A stretch of 64,000 nucleotides of DNA from Streptomyces narbonensis (GTDB lineage: Bacteria; Actinomycetota; Actinomycetes; Streptomycetales; Streptomycetaceae): positions 186,001-250,000 of the forward strand of contig NZ_BMSF01000002.1 in assembly GCF_014649015.1 (NCBI RefSeq), read 5' to 3'. A model generated the notes under the pieces. The model was not told the DNA's origin and searched no databases. It saw only the letters and a program-made list of their open reading frames with translations. This document shows, one piece after another, positions 1 to 7,909 of this stretch (position 1 is the first letter of the stretch; every line of letters begins with the position of its first letter). The translations under genes were made by a program, and so were the position numbers.

Positions 1-125
1 GCACGGGGCGCGATCGGCGGCGTACGGCCCGCGAGGACCTCGTCGCGGACCCGGTGCAGCAGGCGGGCGGCCTGAGCGGCGTCCATGGCGGCCAGCCGCT
101 TCATGTCGAGCTGCGTGTTCTTCAT
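1..125 (-). CDS. N-terminal fragment of an uncharacterised protein, cut by the window edge
   Basis: Only the first 41 codons are present, reading leftward from an ATG at 125-123; the rest lies outside the window. The visible peptide is hydrophilic and helical, starts MKNTQLDMKRLAAMD and contains RVRDEVLAGRTPP. N-termini of this kind occur in GAF/helix-turn-helix regulators of Streptomyces, but too little is visible to assign a family, so that is only a guess. The coding-like composition and the clean start at the beginning of an intergenic region support a real gene. Confidence 0.5.
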   Translation of the reverse strand, partial: MKNTQLDMKRLAAMDAAQAARLLHRVRDEVLAGRTPPIAPR

Positions 126-462
126 CGGTCTCTCCCAGCCACCCGTGGTGCTGTATCGGTTCTGCATAGGGCAGATGTCCGGAGTGTCGCTGCCCATCGT
201 GCCGTTCAGGGCCGCCCGGCGCGGCCCGGTTCGGGTAATCCTGCAACCCTTTGCAACTCTGGCGACCCACCGGCCGCGTGCCCGAGGGTGGAACGAGCGG
301 TGGGTGGTGCCGTGTCGGCGCAGCACCACCCCCGCTCTCCGCGCGTGCCGGCCCTGACGGGCCCACCCCTGGTACGCGCGGCTCGACGTTCCGGCCCGCG
401 CGAGCCGTACGACGCGCACGCGCCGAGGAGACCCGTACGACGCGTGTGGGGCGCAGGGCCTG
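126..462. other. Gene-free stretch between the edge gene and aidB
   Basis: This 337-bp interval lies upstream of the leftward edge gene and downstream of the leftward aidB gene. No convincing ORF, repeat or strong hairpin was seen. It presumably holds the promoter of the edge gene, but I could not place one. Confidence 0.4.
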
Positions 463-2142
463 TCAGACCGTCACCCGCGCCCGCTCCACCACCGCCCGCA
501 GGTCCAGCGTGTGCGGCAGAGTCCCGAAGGTCGACCCCCCGTCCCCGCCGAGCCGCGAGGCGCAGTACGCGTCCGCCACCTCCGGGGGCGCCCACCGCAC
601 GAGAAGCGCCCCCTGGAGCACCAGTGCCATCCGCTCCACGAGCCGCCGCGCCCGCGCCTCGATCCCCTCCAGGTCGGCCAGTTCGCCCAGCAGTTCCCGG
701 ATCGCCCGGTCGAGCCGGTGATCCGCGCCCCGCGCCGCCCCCACCTCCCGCAGGAACGCGTCGAACGCCCCGGGCGAGGTCCGCAGTGCCCGCAGCACGT
801 CGAGGGCCTGCACGTTTCCGGAGCCCTCCCAGACCGAGTTGAGCGGCGACTCCCGCAACAGCCGCGGCAGCCCCGACTCCTCCACATACCCGTTGCCGCC
901 CAGGCACTCCAGGGCCTCCGCCACCACGGGCGTACACCGCTTCGTCACCCAGTACTTCGCCACCGGCACGGCGATGCGGAGGAAGGCGCGCTCGCGTTCG
1001 GCGTGGGGGCTGCCGTCGGTCCCGCCGGTGGCGTCGGCGCTGTCCACCGCGTCGTACGCAGCCGCGAGGCGCACCCCCAGCACCGTCGCCGCCTCCGACT
1101 CCAGGGCCAGATCGGCGAGGACGTTCCGCATCAGCGGCTTCTCGATCAGCACCCCGCCGAAGGCCTCCCGATACGCGCAGTGGTGCACGGCCTGCGCCAC
1201 CGCCTGCCGCATCAGCGCCGCCGAGCCGAGCACACAGTCGAGGCGTGTCGCCGCCACCATGCCGATGACCGCCCGGACCCCGTGTCCCTCCTCGCCGATC
1301 CGGCGCGCCCAGGTCGTCCCGTCGAACTCCACCTCGGCGGACGCGTTCGAGCGGTTGCCCAGCTTGTCCTTCAGCCGCTGGATCGCGAACGCGTTGCGCG
1401 AGCCGTCGGGCAGGACCCGCGGCAGCAGGAAACAGGTCAGCCCCGCCGGAGCCTGCGCCAGGACCAGGAAGGCGTCCGACATCGGCGCCGAGCAGAACCA
1501 CTTGTGCCCCGTCAGGACGTACTCCCCGTCGGCCGCCAGCGGACGCGCCTCCGTCGTGTTCGCGCGTACGTCGCTGCCGCCCTGCTTCTCCGTCAGCGCC
1601 ATCCCCAGCAGCGCCCCCGGCTTCTCGGCGACGGGACCCGGCTCCCGCTCGTACACGTGCGACGTCGCCGCCGGCTCCCACACCTCCGCGAGCTCCGGCT
1701 CGGCGCGCAGCGCGGGCACCGACGCGTGCGTCATGGACAGCGGACAGACGTGCCCCGCCTCCGCCTGCGACACCACCAGGAGGCCGGCGGCGCGCCGCAC
1801 ATGTCCACCCGGACGGCCCCACGCGTCCGTGAGCCCCGCCGCCACCGACTTGCCGAGCAGCCGGTGCCAGGACGGATGGAAGTCGACCTCGTCGATCCGG
1901 CGGCCGTACCGGTCGTGGGTCCGCAGCCGCGGCGGGTACGTGTTCGCGAGCTCTCCCCACTCCCTGACCTGCTCGGATCCCCACGCCCTGCCCAGCAGGC
2001 TCAGCTCGTCGCGGACCTCCGCCAGCAGCTCGGGGGCGATGTGCCGCTCGACCGCCTCCGCCAGCGTCCGATCGCACGTGAAGACGTCGTATCCCACCAG
2101 GGGCGGAGCCTGGTTGGTCACGGTGTGGGTGCTCGCTGCCAT
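463..2142 (-). CDS. aidB: AidB-type acyl-CoA dehydrogenase (alkylation-response flavoprotein)
   Basis: A 559-residue flavoprotein of the AidB branch of the acyl-CoA dehydrogenase superfamily. In the characterised Escherichia coli protein, AidB is induced with the adaptive response to alkylating agents and binds DNA. Visible signatures are TEKQGGSDVR (about 184-193), GHKWFCSAPMSD (212-223), RLKDKLGNRSNASAEVEF (256-273) and the C-terminal LECLGGNGYVEESGLPRLLR. Length and motif order fit full-length AidB rather than the usual 380-residue catabolic enzymes. I chose the ATG at 2142; an upstream in-frame start adds only 13 non-conserved residues. The gene is divergent from the YihY gene 17 bp away, so the two promoters must overlap. 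An Ada-Zn/AlkA gene sits on the other side of the rsgA insertion, which fits a DNA-alkylation role. Confidence 0.88.
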   Translation of the reverse strand: MAASTHTVTNQAPPLVGYDVFTCDRTLAEAVERHIAPELLAEVRDELSLLGRAWGSEQVREWGELANTYPPRLRTHDRYGRRIDEVDFHPSWHRLLGKSVAAGLTDAWGRPGGHVRRAAGLLVVSQAEAGHVCPLSMTHASVPALRAEPELAEVWEPAATSHVYEREPGPVAEKPGALLGMALTEKQGGSDVRANTTEARPLAADGEYVLTGHKWFCSAPMSDAFLVLAQAPAGLTCFLLPRVLPDGSRNAFAIQRLKDKLGNRSNASAEVEFDGTTWARRIGEEGHGVRAVIGMVAATRLDCVLGSAALMRQAVAQAVHHCAYREAFGGVLIEKPLMRNVLADLALESEAATVLGVRLAAAYDAVDSADATGGTDGSPHAERERAFLRIAVPVAKYWVTKRCTPVVAEALECLGGNGYVEESGLPRLLRESPLNSVWEGSGNVQALDVLRALRTSPGAFDAFLREVGAARGADHRLDRAIRELLGELADLEGIEARARRLVERMALVLQGALLVRWAPPEVADAYCASRLGGDGGSTFGTLPHTLDLRAVVERARVTV

Positions 2143-2159
2143 GCCGATACGGTAAGCAG

Positions 2160-3284
2160 GTGCAGGCAGCAAGCGAAACACCCGATCGGCCCGAGCGGCG
2201 GCCCTGGAGCAGGCTCCACCGAGCGCGCGTCCTCTACCGCAACGTCTCCAAGCGGAAGATGGTCTGGCTCCTTCTCAAGGACACCGTCAACTCGTGCATC
2301 GAGTACCGCATCCTCGGCCTCGCCGCCGAGGCCGCGTTCTTCACGCTGCTGTCGCTGCCGCCCCTGCTCCTCGGCCTGATCGCGCTCCTCGGCTACGCCG
2401 ACGACTGGACCAACACCGACACGGTCGCGAGCATCGAGGAGAACATCCTCCGCGCCGCCGGAACGGTCCTCTCCGACCGGGGCGTACGCGACATCGCCAA
2501 GCCCCTCCTCGACGACGTCACCCAGGGAAAACGGCCGGAACTGGTCTCCCTCGGCTTCGCCATCGCCCTCTGGTCCGGCTCGCGCGCGGTGAACGTCTTC
2601 ATCGACACCATCACCGTCATGTACGGGCTCGACGGCCACCGCGGCATCGTCAAGACCCGGCTCCTGGCCTTCCTGCTCTACATCGTGGCCCTGATCATCG
2701 GAGCCGTCGTCCTGCCCCTCGCCGTCGTCGGACCGGACCGCGTCGTCGAACTGGTGCCCTGGGGGACAGAAGTCGTCGCCGTGTTGTACTGGCCGGCCGT
2801 CATCCTGCTCTCCGTCGCCTTCCTCACGACGCTCTACCACGTGTCCGTACCCGTCAGATCGCCGTGGATCGAGGACATCCCCGGAGCCCTCGTCGCGCTC
2901 GGCATGTGGGTCCTGGGCAGCTTCCTGCTGCGGATCTACCTCACCAGCCAGGTCGAGGGACCGACGATCTACGGTTCCCTCGCCGCGCCCATCGCCGTCC
3001 TCCTCTGGATCGGCATCTCCGCCTTCGCGGTCCTCGTCGGCGCCGCCGTGAACGCCGCGATCGACCGGGTCTGGCCCTCCGTCGCCACCGCCGCGGCCCG
3101 TGAGGCCAACGAACGCGCCCGCGCCGTCCAGGCCGCCGAGCTGGTCGCCCGCGTCCGCGCGGAGGCGGAGGACGTCGACGAGGACGACCCGGACATGCCC
3201 TCCGAGTTCCCCGAGCGCTGGTCCAAGTTCCTGCCCCCGGACGACGTGAAGTCGCGGATCCACTCGGGCTGGGAGAAGGAATGA
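2160..3284 (+). CDS. YihY/BrkB-family integral membrane protein
   Basis: A 374-residue polytopic membrane protein of the YihY (virulence factor BrkB) family, whose molecular function is not settled. About six hydrophobic segments are visible. The first is in the AAEAAFFTLLSLPPLLLGLIA region, and later ones include LLAFLLYIVALIIGAVVLPL, VLYWPAVILLSVAFLTT and PIAVLLWIGISAFAVLVGAA. The family signature around IYGSLAAPIAVLLWIGIS is intact. The N-terminus is basic and the C-terminal tail of about 70 residues is charged and acidic, probably cytoplasmic. Translation starts at GTG 2160, 17 bp from the divergent aidB start, leaving almost no room for separate promoters. Confidence 0.9.
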   Translation: MQAASETPDRPERRPWSRLHRARVLYRNVSKRKMVWLLLKDTVNSCIEYRILGLAAEAAFFTLLSLPPLLLGLIALLGYADDWTNTDTVASIEENILRAAGTVLSDRGVRDIAKPLLDDVTQGKRPELVSLGFAIALWSGSRAVNVFIDTITVMYGLDGHRGIVKTRLLAFLLYIVALIIGAVVLPLAVVGPDRVVELVPWGTEVVAVLYWPAVILLSVAFLTTLYHVSVPVRSPWIEDIPGALVALGMWVLGSFLLRIYLTSQVEGPTIYGSLAAPIAVLLWIGISAFAVLVGAAVNAAIDRVWPSVATAAAREANERARAVQAAELVARVRAEAEDVDEDDPDMPSEFPERWSKFLPPDDVKSRIHSGWEKE

Positions 3285-3316
3285 GGCGGCGCGCCGTCCG
3301 GTCGTAGGCTCAAAGG

Positions 3317-4108
3317 GTGTACGAGGAGCGCCCGGCCCTGCTCGACGGAGCCGTCCTGTGGACGAGGACCCTGACGAGGGTCACCCACTCGGACAGCCCC
3401 GACAGCCCCGACAGCCCCGACAGCCCCGACAGCCCCGACAGCCCCGTCGGCCCCGCCCTCCCCGCCCTCCCCGTACGTCCCGCCCTCGTCCTCCCCGACG
3501 GGTGCATGGACCTGATCTGGGCCGACGGCCGGCTCCTCGTCGCCGGGCCCGACACGCGGGCGTACGCACCGGGGGAGACCGTCACGCGGTACGCGGGCAT
3601 CCGCTTCGCCCCCGGAGAGGCGCCCGCGATCCTCGGAGTACCGGCCCATGAACTGCGCGACCGGCGGGTCGCTCTCGGCACGCTCTGGGGCGAGGCCGAG
3701 GCGCGACGGCTCGGCGAGCGGATCGCGGAGGCCCCCGACCCGGCCACCGCCCTGGAGGCCCTGGCCCTGCGCACGGCGGCCGGCGCCCCCGCCCCCGACC
3801 CGCTGCTGCGGGCCGTCGTCGCCCGCCTGGACGCGGGCCGCCCGGTCGCGGAGACCGCCGAGGCGGTCGGACTCGGCGCGCGGCAGCTGCACCGGCGCTC
3901 CCTGGAGGCCTTCGGCTACGGCCCCAAGACACTCGCCCGGATCCTCCGCCTCCAGCGCGCCCTGGCCCTGGTCAGGTCCGGGCTGCCGTACGCCGAGGCC
4001 GCCCTCCGCGCGGGCTGCGCCGACCAGGCCCACCTCGCACGCGAGACGAGGGCCCTGGCCGGCACGACGCTGAGCGCCTACGAGGCGTCGGCAGGGGCCT
4101 CGGCCTGA
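3317..4108 (+). CDS. AraC-family regulator with N-terminal sensor domain
   Basis: A 263-residue protein with an N-terminal cupin-like region (PDGCMDLIWADGRLLVAGPD, about 58-77) and a C-terminal AraC-type double helix-turn-helix (GRPVAETAEAVGLGARQLHR through YGPKTLARILRLQRAL). This is the layout of the DUF6597-type AraC regulators common in Streptomyces. A run of six Asp-Ser-Pro tripeptides lies near residues 26-43 and probably forms a flexible surface loop. Translation starts at GTG 3317, 33 bp after the YihY gene, so the two may be co-transcribed. The last codons overlap a 31-bp tandem duplication. The regulon is unknown; the adjacent VOC gene, convergent with it, is a possible neighbour target. 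Confidence 0.8.
   Translation: MYEERPALLDGAVLWTRTLTRVTHSDSPDSPDSPDSPDSPDSPVGPALPALPVRPALVLPDGCMDLIWADGRLLVAGPDTRAYAPGETVTRYAGIRFAPGEAPAILGVPAHELRDRRVALGTLWGEAEARRLGERIAEAPDPATALEALALRTAAGAPAPDPLLRAVVARLDAGRPVAETAEAVGLGARQLHRRSLEAFGYGPKTLARILRLQRALALVRSGLPYAEAALRAGCADQAHLARETRALAGTTLSAYEASAGASA
3392..3445 (+). repeat. Six perfect 9-bp repeats coding (Asp-Ser-Pro)6
   Basis: The unit GACAGCCCC occurs six times without a mismatch inside the AraC-family gene. Because the unit is a multiple of three, gain or loss of copies alters loop length but not frame. Confidence 0.95.
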
Positions 4109-4163
4109 GGGGTGGAGCCGTCACGATGCGCCGGCCTGAGGGGTCGAGCCGTCACGATGCGCC
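4102..4163. repeat. 31-bp tandem duplication at the end of the AraC gene
   Basis: Two head-to-tail 31-bp copies (4102-4132 and 4133-4163) differ at one position, and a partial third copy follows. The first copy contains the AraC stop codon, and the array runs up to the convergent VOC gene. Confidence 0.85.
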
Positions 4164-4174
4164 GGCCCGAGCCG

Positions 4175-4597
4175 TCACGGGGCGTCCTTCGGCGCGTCCG
4201 CGAACAGGGACACCCCGTTGCCGTCCGGGTCCAGGACCACCGCGTACCGCTGGCCCCAGACGGCGTCCCAGGGCTTCAGGTGTCCGCCGTGGCCCGCGCC
4301 CACGAGCTCCTCGTACACCGCGTCGACGTCCTCCGGCGTGGCGCACCGGAAGGCGAGCTCGATCCGGTTCCCGCCCTCGGGCCGCCGCCAGGAAGGGTCG
4401 AAGGAGCGCACGGTCTCCTCCGTGTCCCAGGCGATGCGCAGCCCGCCGGGCAGGGCCGCCTCCACGTGCGGGGCGGTCTCCGCACCGGCCGGGAGGTCCA
4501 GGCCGAGGCGACGGTAGAAGGCGAGCGAGGCGGCCATGTCCGAGACGACGACGCCGACGAGGTCGAGGCGGGGCGATACGCGAGGTGCTGTGTCCAT
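4175..4597 (-). CDS. VOC-family (glyoxalase/bleomycin-resistance fold) protein
   Basis: A 140-residue protein of the vicinal oxygen chelate superfamily. It shows the opening strand RLDLVGVVVSDMAASLAFYR, the paired half-domain ending YAVVLDPDGNGVSLFA, and a central acidic segment NRIELAF. VOC proteins act as glyoxalases, dioxygenases or drug-binding resistance proteins, and the substrate cannot be read from this sequence. I chose the ATG at 4597 because the 52 in-frame residues upstream are arginine-rich and look non-coding. It is convergent with the AraC gene and divergent from the first rsgA copy. Confidence 0.82.
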   Translation of the reverse strand: MDTAPRVSPRLDLVGVVVSDMAASLAFYRRLGLDLPAGAETAPHVEAALPGGLRIAWDTEETVRSFDPSWRRPEGGNRIELAFRCATPEDVDAVYEELVGAGHGGHLKPWDAVWGQRYAVVLDPDGNGVSLFADAPKDAP

Positions 4598-4733
4598 GCC
4601 CCGCACGCTAGAACCTGCGGTGCGGTGCCGTCTTGAACGAAACGGACGCGTGCGCCGGCCGACCGCCCGGGCGCCCGGAAGCCCGGGGAAGTCCGCCGCG
4701 AAAAAACCCGTGGCGGGTTCTCGGAGCCCCCCG

Positions 4734-4768
4734 CTAAGGTGTTTCTCGTACAAGATCGCTTGTACGAG
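4734..4768 (+). promoter_or_regulatory. Probable promoter with overlapping palindromic operator upstream of the first rsgA leader
   Basis: A TAnnnT-type -10 (TAAGGT, 4734-4739) is followed by a perfect inverted repeat, CTCGTACAAG / CTTGTACGAG (4745-4754 and 4759-4768) with a 4-bp ATCG centre. Related half-sites continue to about 4802 (CTTGTACGGGATCGCG). The palindrome would cover the transcription start, as repressor operators (for example TetR-type) often do. The equivalent region of the intact rsgA copy lacks this palindrome. Promoter assignment is inference. Confidence 0.45.
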
Positions 4769-4825
4769 ATCGCTCGTGCCGGATCACTTGTACGGGATCG
4801 CGAAAAGACACAGGAGGTGTGACCG

Positions 4826-4897
4826 ATGGCTGTCATCTCGAAGGGCCTTGCCCACACGCGGATGTTCGTCCACACCACCTCCGCGGCCACCGGCTGA
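4826..4897 (+). CDS. 23-residue leader ORF upstream of the truncated rsgA
   Basis: A complete ATG-to-TGA ORF of 24 codons behind a strong Shine-Dalgarno (CAGGAGGTG), starting MAVISKGL and ending TTSAATG. An ORF of exactly the same length, with the same RBS context and a similar ending (PTPVVSG), precedes the intact rsgA at 26802. Both are followed by a GCCGGGGCC segment and a start-codon hairpin. Conservation of position and length, with little sequence identity, suggests a regulatory uORF rather than a functional protein. Confidence 0.5.
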   Translation: MAVISKGLAHTRMFVHTTSAATG

Positions 4898-4930
4898 CCT
4901 CACTCTCTGTCTTTCAGCGCCGGGGCCGCC

Positions 4931-4950
4931 CCTGTGAAGGGTCCCCCTTG
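4931..4950 (+). promoter_or_regulatory. Alternative hairpins at the TTG start of the truncated rsgA
   Basis: The purine-rich AGGG/AAGGG segment (4937-4941) can pair with upstream CCCT (4931-4934 region) or with downstream CCCTT (4945-4949), which includes the start codon TTG at 4948-4950. The two pairings exclude each other. The second hides both the Shine-Dalgarno-like AAGGG and the start. The same arrangement is found at 26915-26937. Confidence 0.4.
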
Positions 4951-5448
4951 TCTCTCCGTTCTTCCGTTTCGTCTTCTTCCGCTCCGTCTTCCTCCTCCTC
5001 GCTGCTCGACGTCCACGGCTGGGACGCCGGCTGGGCCGAGGCCTTCGCCCCGTACGCGGCTCAGGGACTGCTCCCGGGCCGGGTCGTCCGGGTCGACCGA
5101 GGACAGTGCGACGTCGCCACCCCCGAGGGGATCGTGCGCGCCGACACGGCGTTCGTGACCCCGCACGACCCCCTGCGGGTCGTCTGCACCGGCGACTGGG
5201 CCGCCGTCGACCCCGAGGGCGTCAGCGACCCCCGCTACGTACGGACGCTGCTGCCGCGCCGTACGGCCTTCGCGCGCTCCACCTCCTCCTCCCGGTCCGA
5301 GGGGCAGATCCTCGCGGCCAACGTCGACCACGCGGTCATCACCGTCTCGCTCGCCGTCGAGCTGGACCTCGGCCGGATCGAGCGCTTCCTCGCGCTCGCC
5401 TGGGAGAGCGCGAGTAATACGCAACAGTCCTCACCTGCACAGATGTAG
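4948..5448 (+). pseudogene. Truncated rsgA (5' part only)
   Basis: It starts at TTG 4948, in frame with HGWDAGWAEAFAPYAAQGLL, and matches intact RsgA without a single difference over about 130 residues. It runs through the OB-fold region and RIERFLALAWES. At 5407 the sequence changes abruptly and the ORF ends after 14 unrelated codons at 5448. It lacks the GTPase motifs (the SKAD, GVSGAGKST and DTPG equivalents) and the zinc knuckle, so the product cannot be a GTPase, though a free OB fold might be made. The intact copy is at 26935. This copy keeps its own promoter, leader ORF and non-homologous first 22 codons. Confidence 0.9.
5015..5406 (+). repeat. 392-bp direct repeat, left copy (rsgA 5' segment)
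   Basis: Identical base for base to 26996-27387 by direct reading. Identity begins at the second base of the CAC/TAC codon before GGCTGGGAC and ends at CTGGGAG. The offset between copies is 21,981 bp. Sequence on both outer sides differs. Confidence 0.93.
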
Positions 5449-5619
5449 TTCGGAGCGGCCAGATCCGTGGGGTATGAGGGTGCCAAGATAAGGAAGACAC
5501 AGACGATTTTCGACCGCCCGCAGCGGCGCCACCCACGTCAAGGAAGCCCTGAACGCGCGGCTTTGTCCGAAGCCAGACCTGACCCTGCTCGCTTGTGCGC
5601 CGATGGCGACGGTCGCTCA

Positions 5620-5745
5620 TGATGGGACCAGCCGGCCGGCAGGCTTTCCGGCTTCGAGGGGTCCCTCGACCTCACCAACTGCAGCCCGTTCACGCTGCTG
5701 ACTGAATACCAGACGCCAGCTTTTCTGCGCCGACTTGGCCCTGAG
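5620..5745 (+). pseudogene. IS110-family transposase fragment
   Basis: The plus-strand reading LDLTNCSPFTLLTEYQTPAF and the following LRRLG matches the region just after the RuvC-like domain of IS110-family transposases, where LLTRYQTPAALRRLG-type sequences are typical. No start, catalytic DEDD residues or C-terminal serine region remain. A second, longer fragment of the same part lies at 8664-9005. The flanking 5449-5619 holds no recognisable gene. Confidence 0.6.
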
Positions 5746-5818
5746 AAGCCATCTCAATTGGTTGGCACGTCTCGGTGATGCCTTTCGGTGCGCTTGACCG
5801 TGATGTGAGACTTGCGGG

Positions 5819-5980
5819 ATGGACATGGGACGTGAGTCGCGGTGGGAGAAGGACGCCATAACGGTGGAGATCGTTTTCGCTTTGGTGACTGCCGTCTCGC
5901 TGGCTGCGGCAGTCATTGCCGTAGCCCTGCTTCCTGCCCTGGCTCTCGGGGTCTCTAGTCCAGGGGAAAGGCCACGCTGA
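5819..5980 (+). CDS. Possible small single-span membrane protein
   Basis: A 53-residue ORF (MDMGRESRWEKD...) with one strong hydrophobic segment, IVFALVTAVSLAAAVIAVAL, followed by LPALALG and a short polar tail. No good Shine-Dalgarno is visible and it lies among transposon remnants, so it may be chance. I recognise no family. The hydrophobic helix and the charged N-terminus are the only positive signs. Confidence 0.25.
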   Translation: MDMGRESRWEKDAITVEIVFALVTAVSLAAAVIAVALLPALALGVSSPGERPR

Positions 5981-6105
5981 CAGGGGGCGCCCTGCTTGGA
6001 GCGTCGGCCGGAGTGTGGTGTTTAGTGCGGGTACTGCTCCGCTTCGACACGCAGCGTCGTAAGGGGCGCTGCCTGCGGGTCCCCTTCGGTCGGTAGCCTG
6101 CCGAC

Positions 6106-6340
6106 GTGGCAATTGTTGAACGGCTGGTGCCTGACGAGTTGTGGGAGTTGTTCCAGCGGGTGGTGCCGGATGCTCCTGTCCGGCCTCAGGGCGATGGCCG
6201 GCGTCGGCACGGCGACCGAGAGGTGCTGGCGGCGATCGTGTTCGTGGCCACGTCGGGCTGCACGTGGCAGCAGCTGCCGACAGCATCCTTCGGCTTGTCA
6301 GGGGCGACGGCCCACCGACGGTTCAGTGAGCTTCTTCGAG
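6106..6340 (+). pseudogene. IS5-family transposase, N-terminal piece
   Basis: It starts at GTG 6106 (AIVERLVPDELWELFQRVV) and carries the N-terminal domain of an IS5-family transposase (DREVLAAIVFVATSGCTWQQ, ATAHRRFSE). The frame breaks where another IS has inserted, and the matching C-terminal part resumes near 7197. The two pieces were one element before that insertion. Confidence 0.8.
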
Positions 6341-7198
6341 TTGGTCACCGATCGGGTGATGGGCCGTGACGCGCAACGAGCGAGGCCCCCGGGCTGTTGA
6401 TCGAGATGTCTGAGGTCTCAATCACGTTGCTCGGGGGCCTCGTCGGTCATCCATCCTGCCGCACTCGACCTGCCGCATGCACTCGTGGAGTGGGTCACCA
6501 TGCTGATCGTCACTCGTGAGGGCGACCGGCGGTGCAAGCTCCGTCCGTCCAAGCGCGCGATGGTGGTACTGGTGTACCTGCGCGAACACACCACTCTCGC
6601 GAAGATCGCCGCCGGGTTCGGGATCAGCGAGTCCACCGCCCACGCCTACACCAGCGCGGTCGTCGACATCCTCGCCGAACGCGCACCGGGCCTGCTGAAG
6701 ACACTGCGCGAGCATGATCCCGAGTTCGTCTGCTCGACGGGACACTCGCCGAGTGCGACCGGGTCGGCGACGGCCGGGCCGACTACTCCCACAAGCACCG
6801 GCGCCACGGCGTGAACGTGCAGGTCGTCACCGATCCCGACGGAGGGTTGCTGTGGCTCTCGCCCGCCCTGCCGGGCCGCACCCACGAACTGACCGCCGCC
6901 CGAACCCACCGGATCATCCGGATCTGCGAGCGCCAGGGCGTCCCCATCGTGGCCGATCTCGCCTACCAGGGCGCCGGCCCATGGCTGACCACCGGCATCA
7001 AACGCAGACCCCTGCGGGAGCTCACCACCACCGAGAAGACCCGCAACCGGGCCCTGGCCACAGCACGGGCACCCGTTGAACGCGGCGTCGCCCGCCTGAA
7101 GTCTGGCGGATCTTCCGCAGATCCCGCTGCAGCCCCAACCGCATGACGTCAATCGCCAAGGCCATCCTCACCCTAGAGCGGCAACGCTGAAGAAGCTC
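6338..7198 (+). mobile_element. IS5-superfamily element inserted into the older IS5
   Basis: About 0.86 kb interrupts the older transposase between HRRFSE and the ARVWAKLHRVVLDELG segment. Ends carry short inverted repeats (GAGCTTCTTC near 6329-6338 and GAAGAAGCTC near 7189-7198); exact ends and target duplication are uncertain. Near the left end an inverted repeat of the type CGAGGCCCCCGGGC / GCTCGGGGGCCTCG (about 6384-6442) could form a strong hairpin. Confidence 0.6.
6447..7190 (+). pseudogene. Transposase of the nested IS, frameshifted
   Basis: A DDE transposase of the HARBI1-like (DDE_4) type. Readable blocks are [76 protein letters not shown] and APVERGVARLK followed by SWRIFRRSRCSPNRMTSIAK. 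The blocks are in three frames. One base is missing near 6725 (after HDPEFV) and another near 7105 (after ARLKS), so no full-length product can be made. Confidence 0.75.
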
Positions 7199-7833
7199 AG
7201 TGGTCGAAGGCCCGGGTGTGGGCAAAGCTCCACCGCGTGGTGCTCGACGAGCTCGGTGCCCGCGGAGAGCTGGACTGGTCATGCTGTGCGATCGACTCGG
7301 TGAACATGCGGGTCCAGAAAAGGGGGAACTGACAGGTCCGAATCCTGTAGACCGGGGTAAGTACGGGTCGAAGATCCACCTGATCACCGAGCGGACCGGT
7401 CTGCCCAATTTCCGTCGGAATTTTCGGTGCCAACCTCCACGACAGTCAGGCCCTGATCCCGCTGGTGAAGGGCATACCCCCGATCCGCTCACGCCGCGGG
7501 CGACGCAGACGCAAGCCCGGCAAGCTCCACGCCGACAAGGGCTACGACTACCGCCACCTGCGGCAATGGCTCTCCGGCCGAGGTATCCGACACCGCATCG
7601 CCCGTAAAGGGATCGAGTCCTCTCAGCGGCTCGGACGGCACCGGTGGATCATCGAGCGCACCATGGCCTGGCTCGCCGGCTGCCGACGGCTCCACCGACG
7701 CTACGAACGCAAAGCTGACCACTTCCTTGCCTTCACCAGCATCGCCTGCACCCTCATCTGCTACCGCAGACTGACCGAATGGGATGACGTCTTAGGATCA
7801 TCGCGCCGCAGCCTATCCCGTGACGGGAGTTAA
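7197..7833 (+). pseudogene. IS5-family transposase, C-terminal piece
   Basis: Continues the element begun at 6106: ARVWAKLHRVVLDELGARGE, CCAIDSVNMRV, then after damage near 7310-7420 ANLHDSQALIPLVKGIPPIR, LHADKGYDYRHLRQWL, GIESSQRLGRHRWIIERTMA and WLAGCRRLHRRYERKADHF. The catalytic Asp of the DKGYD block and the Glu of the IERT block are present, but frameshifts upstream prevent a complete protein. It ends at 7833 next to a 38-bp motif repeated at 9009. Confidence 0.75.
7792..7829. repeat. 38-bp motif, copy 1 (resembles the toxin/immunity junction)
   Basis: Matches 9009-9046 at about 34 of 38 positions. On the minus strand both include GGCGCSATGATCCTAA, resembling the overlap between the RHS toxin stop and the Imm1 start at 9896-9911. 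It could be an IS end or a relic of an immunity-gene start. Confidence 0.6.
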
Positions 7834-7909
7834 AAGAAGGGCCCTTGCCGGCCGCCTGAGGAAAAATCACCGGGCGGCCGTCACGGGCGAGTACGATGGA
7901 GTCTAATTC

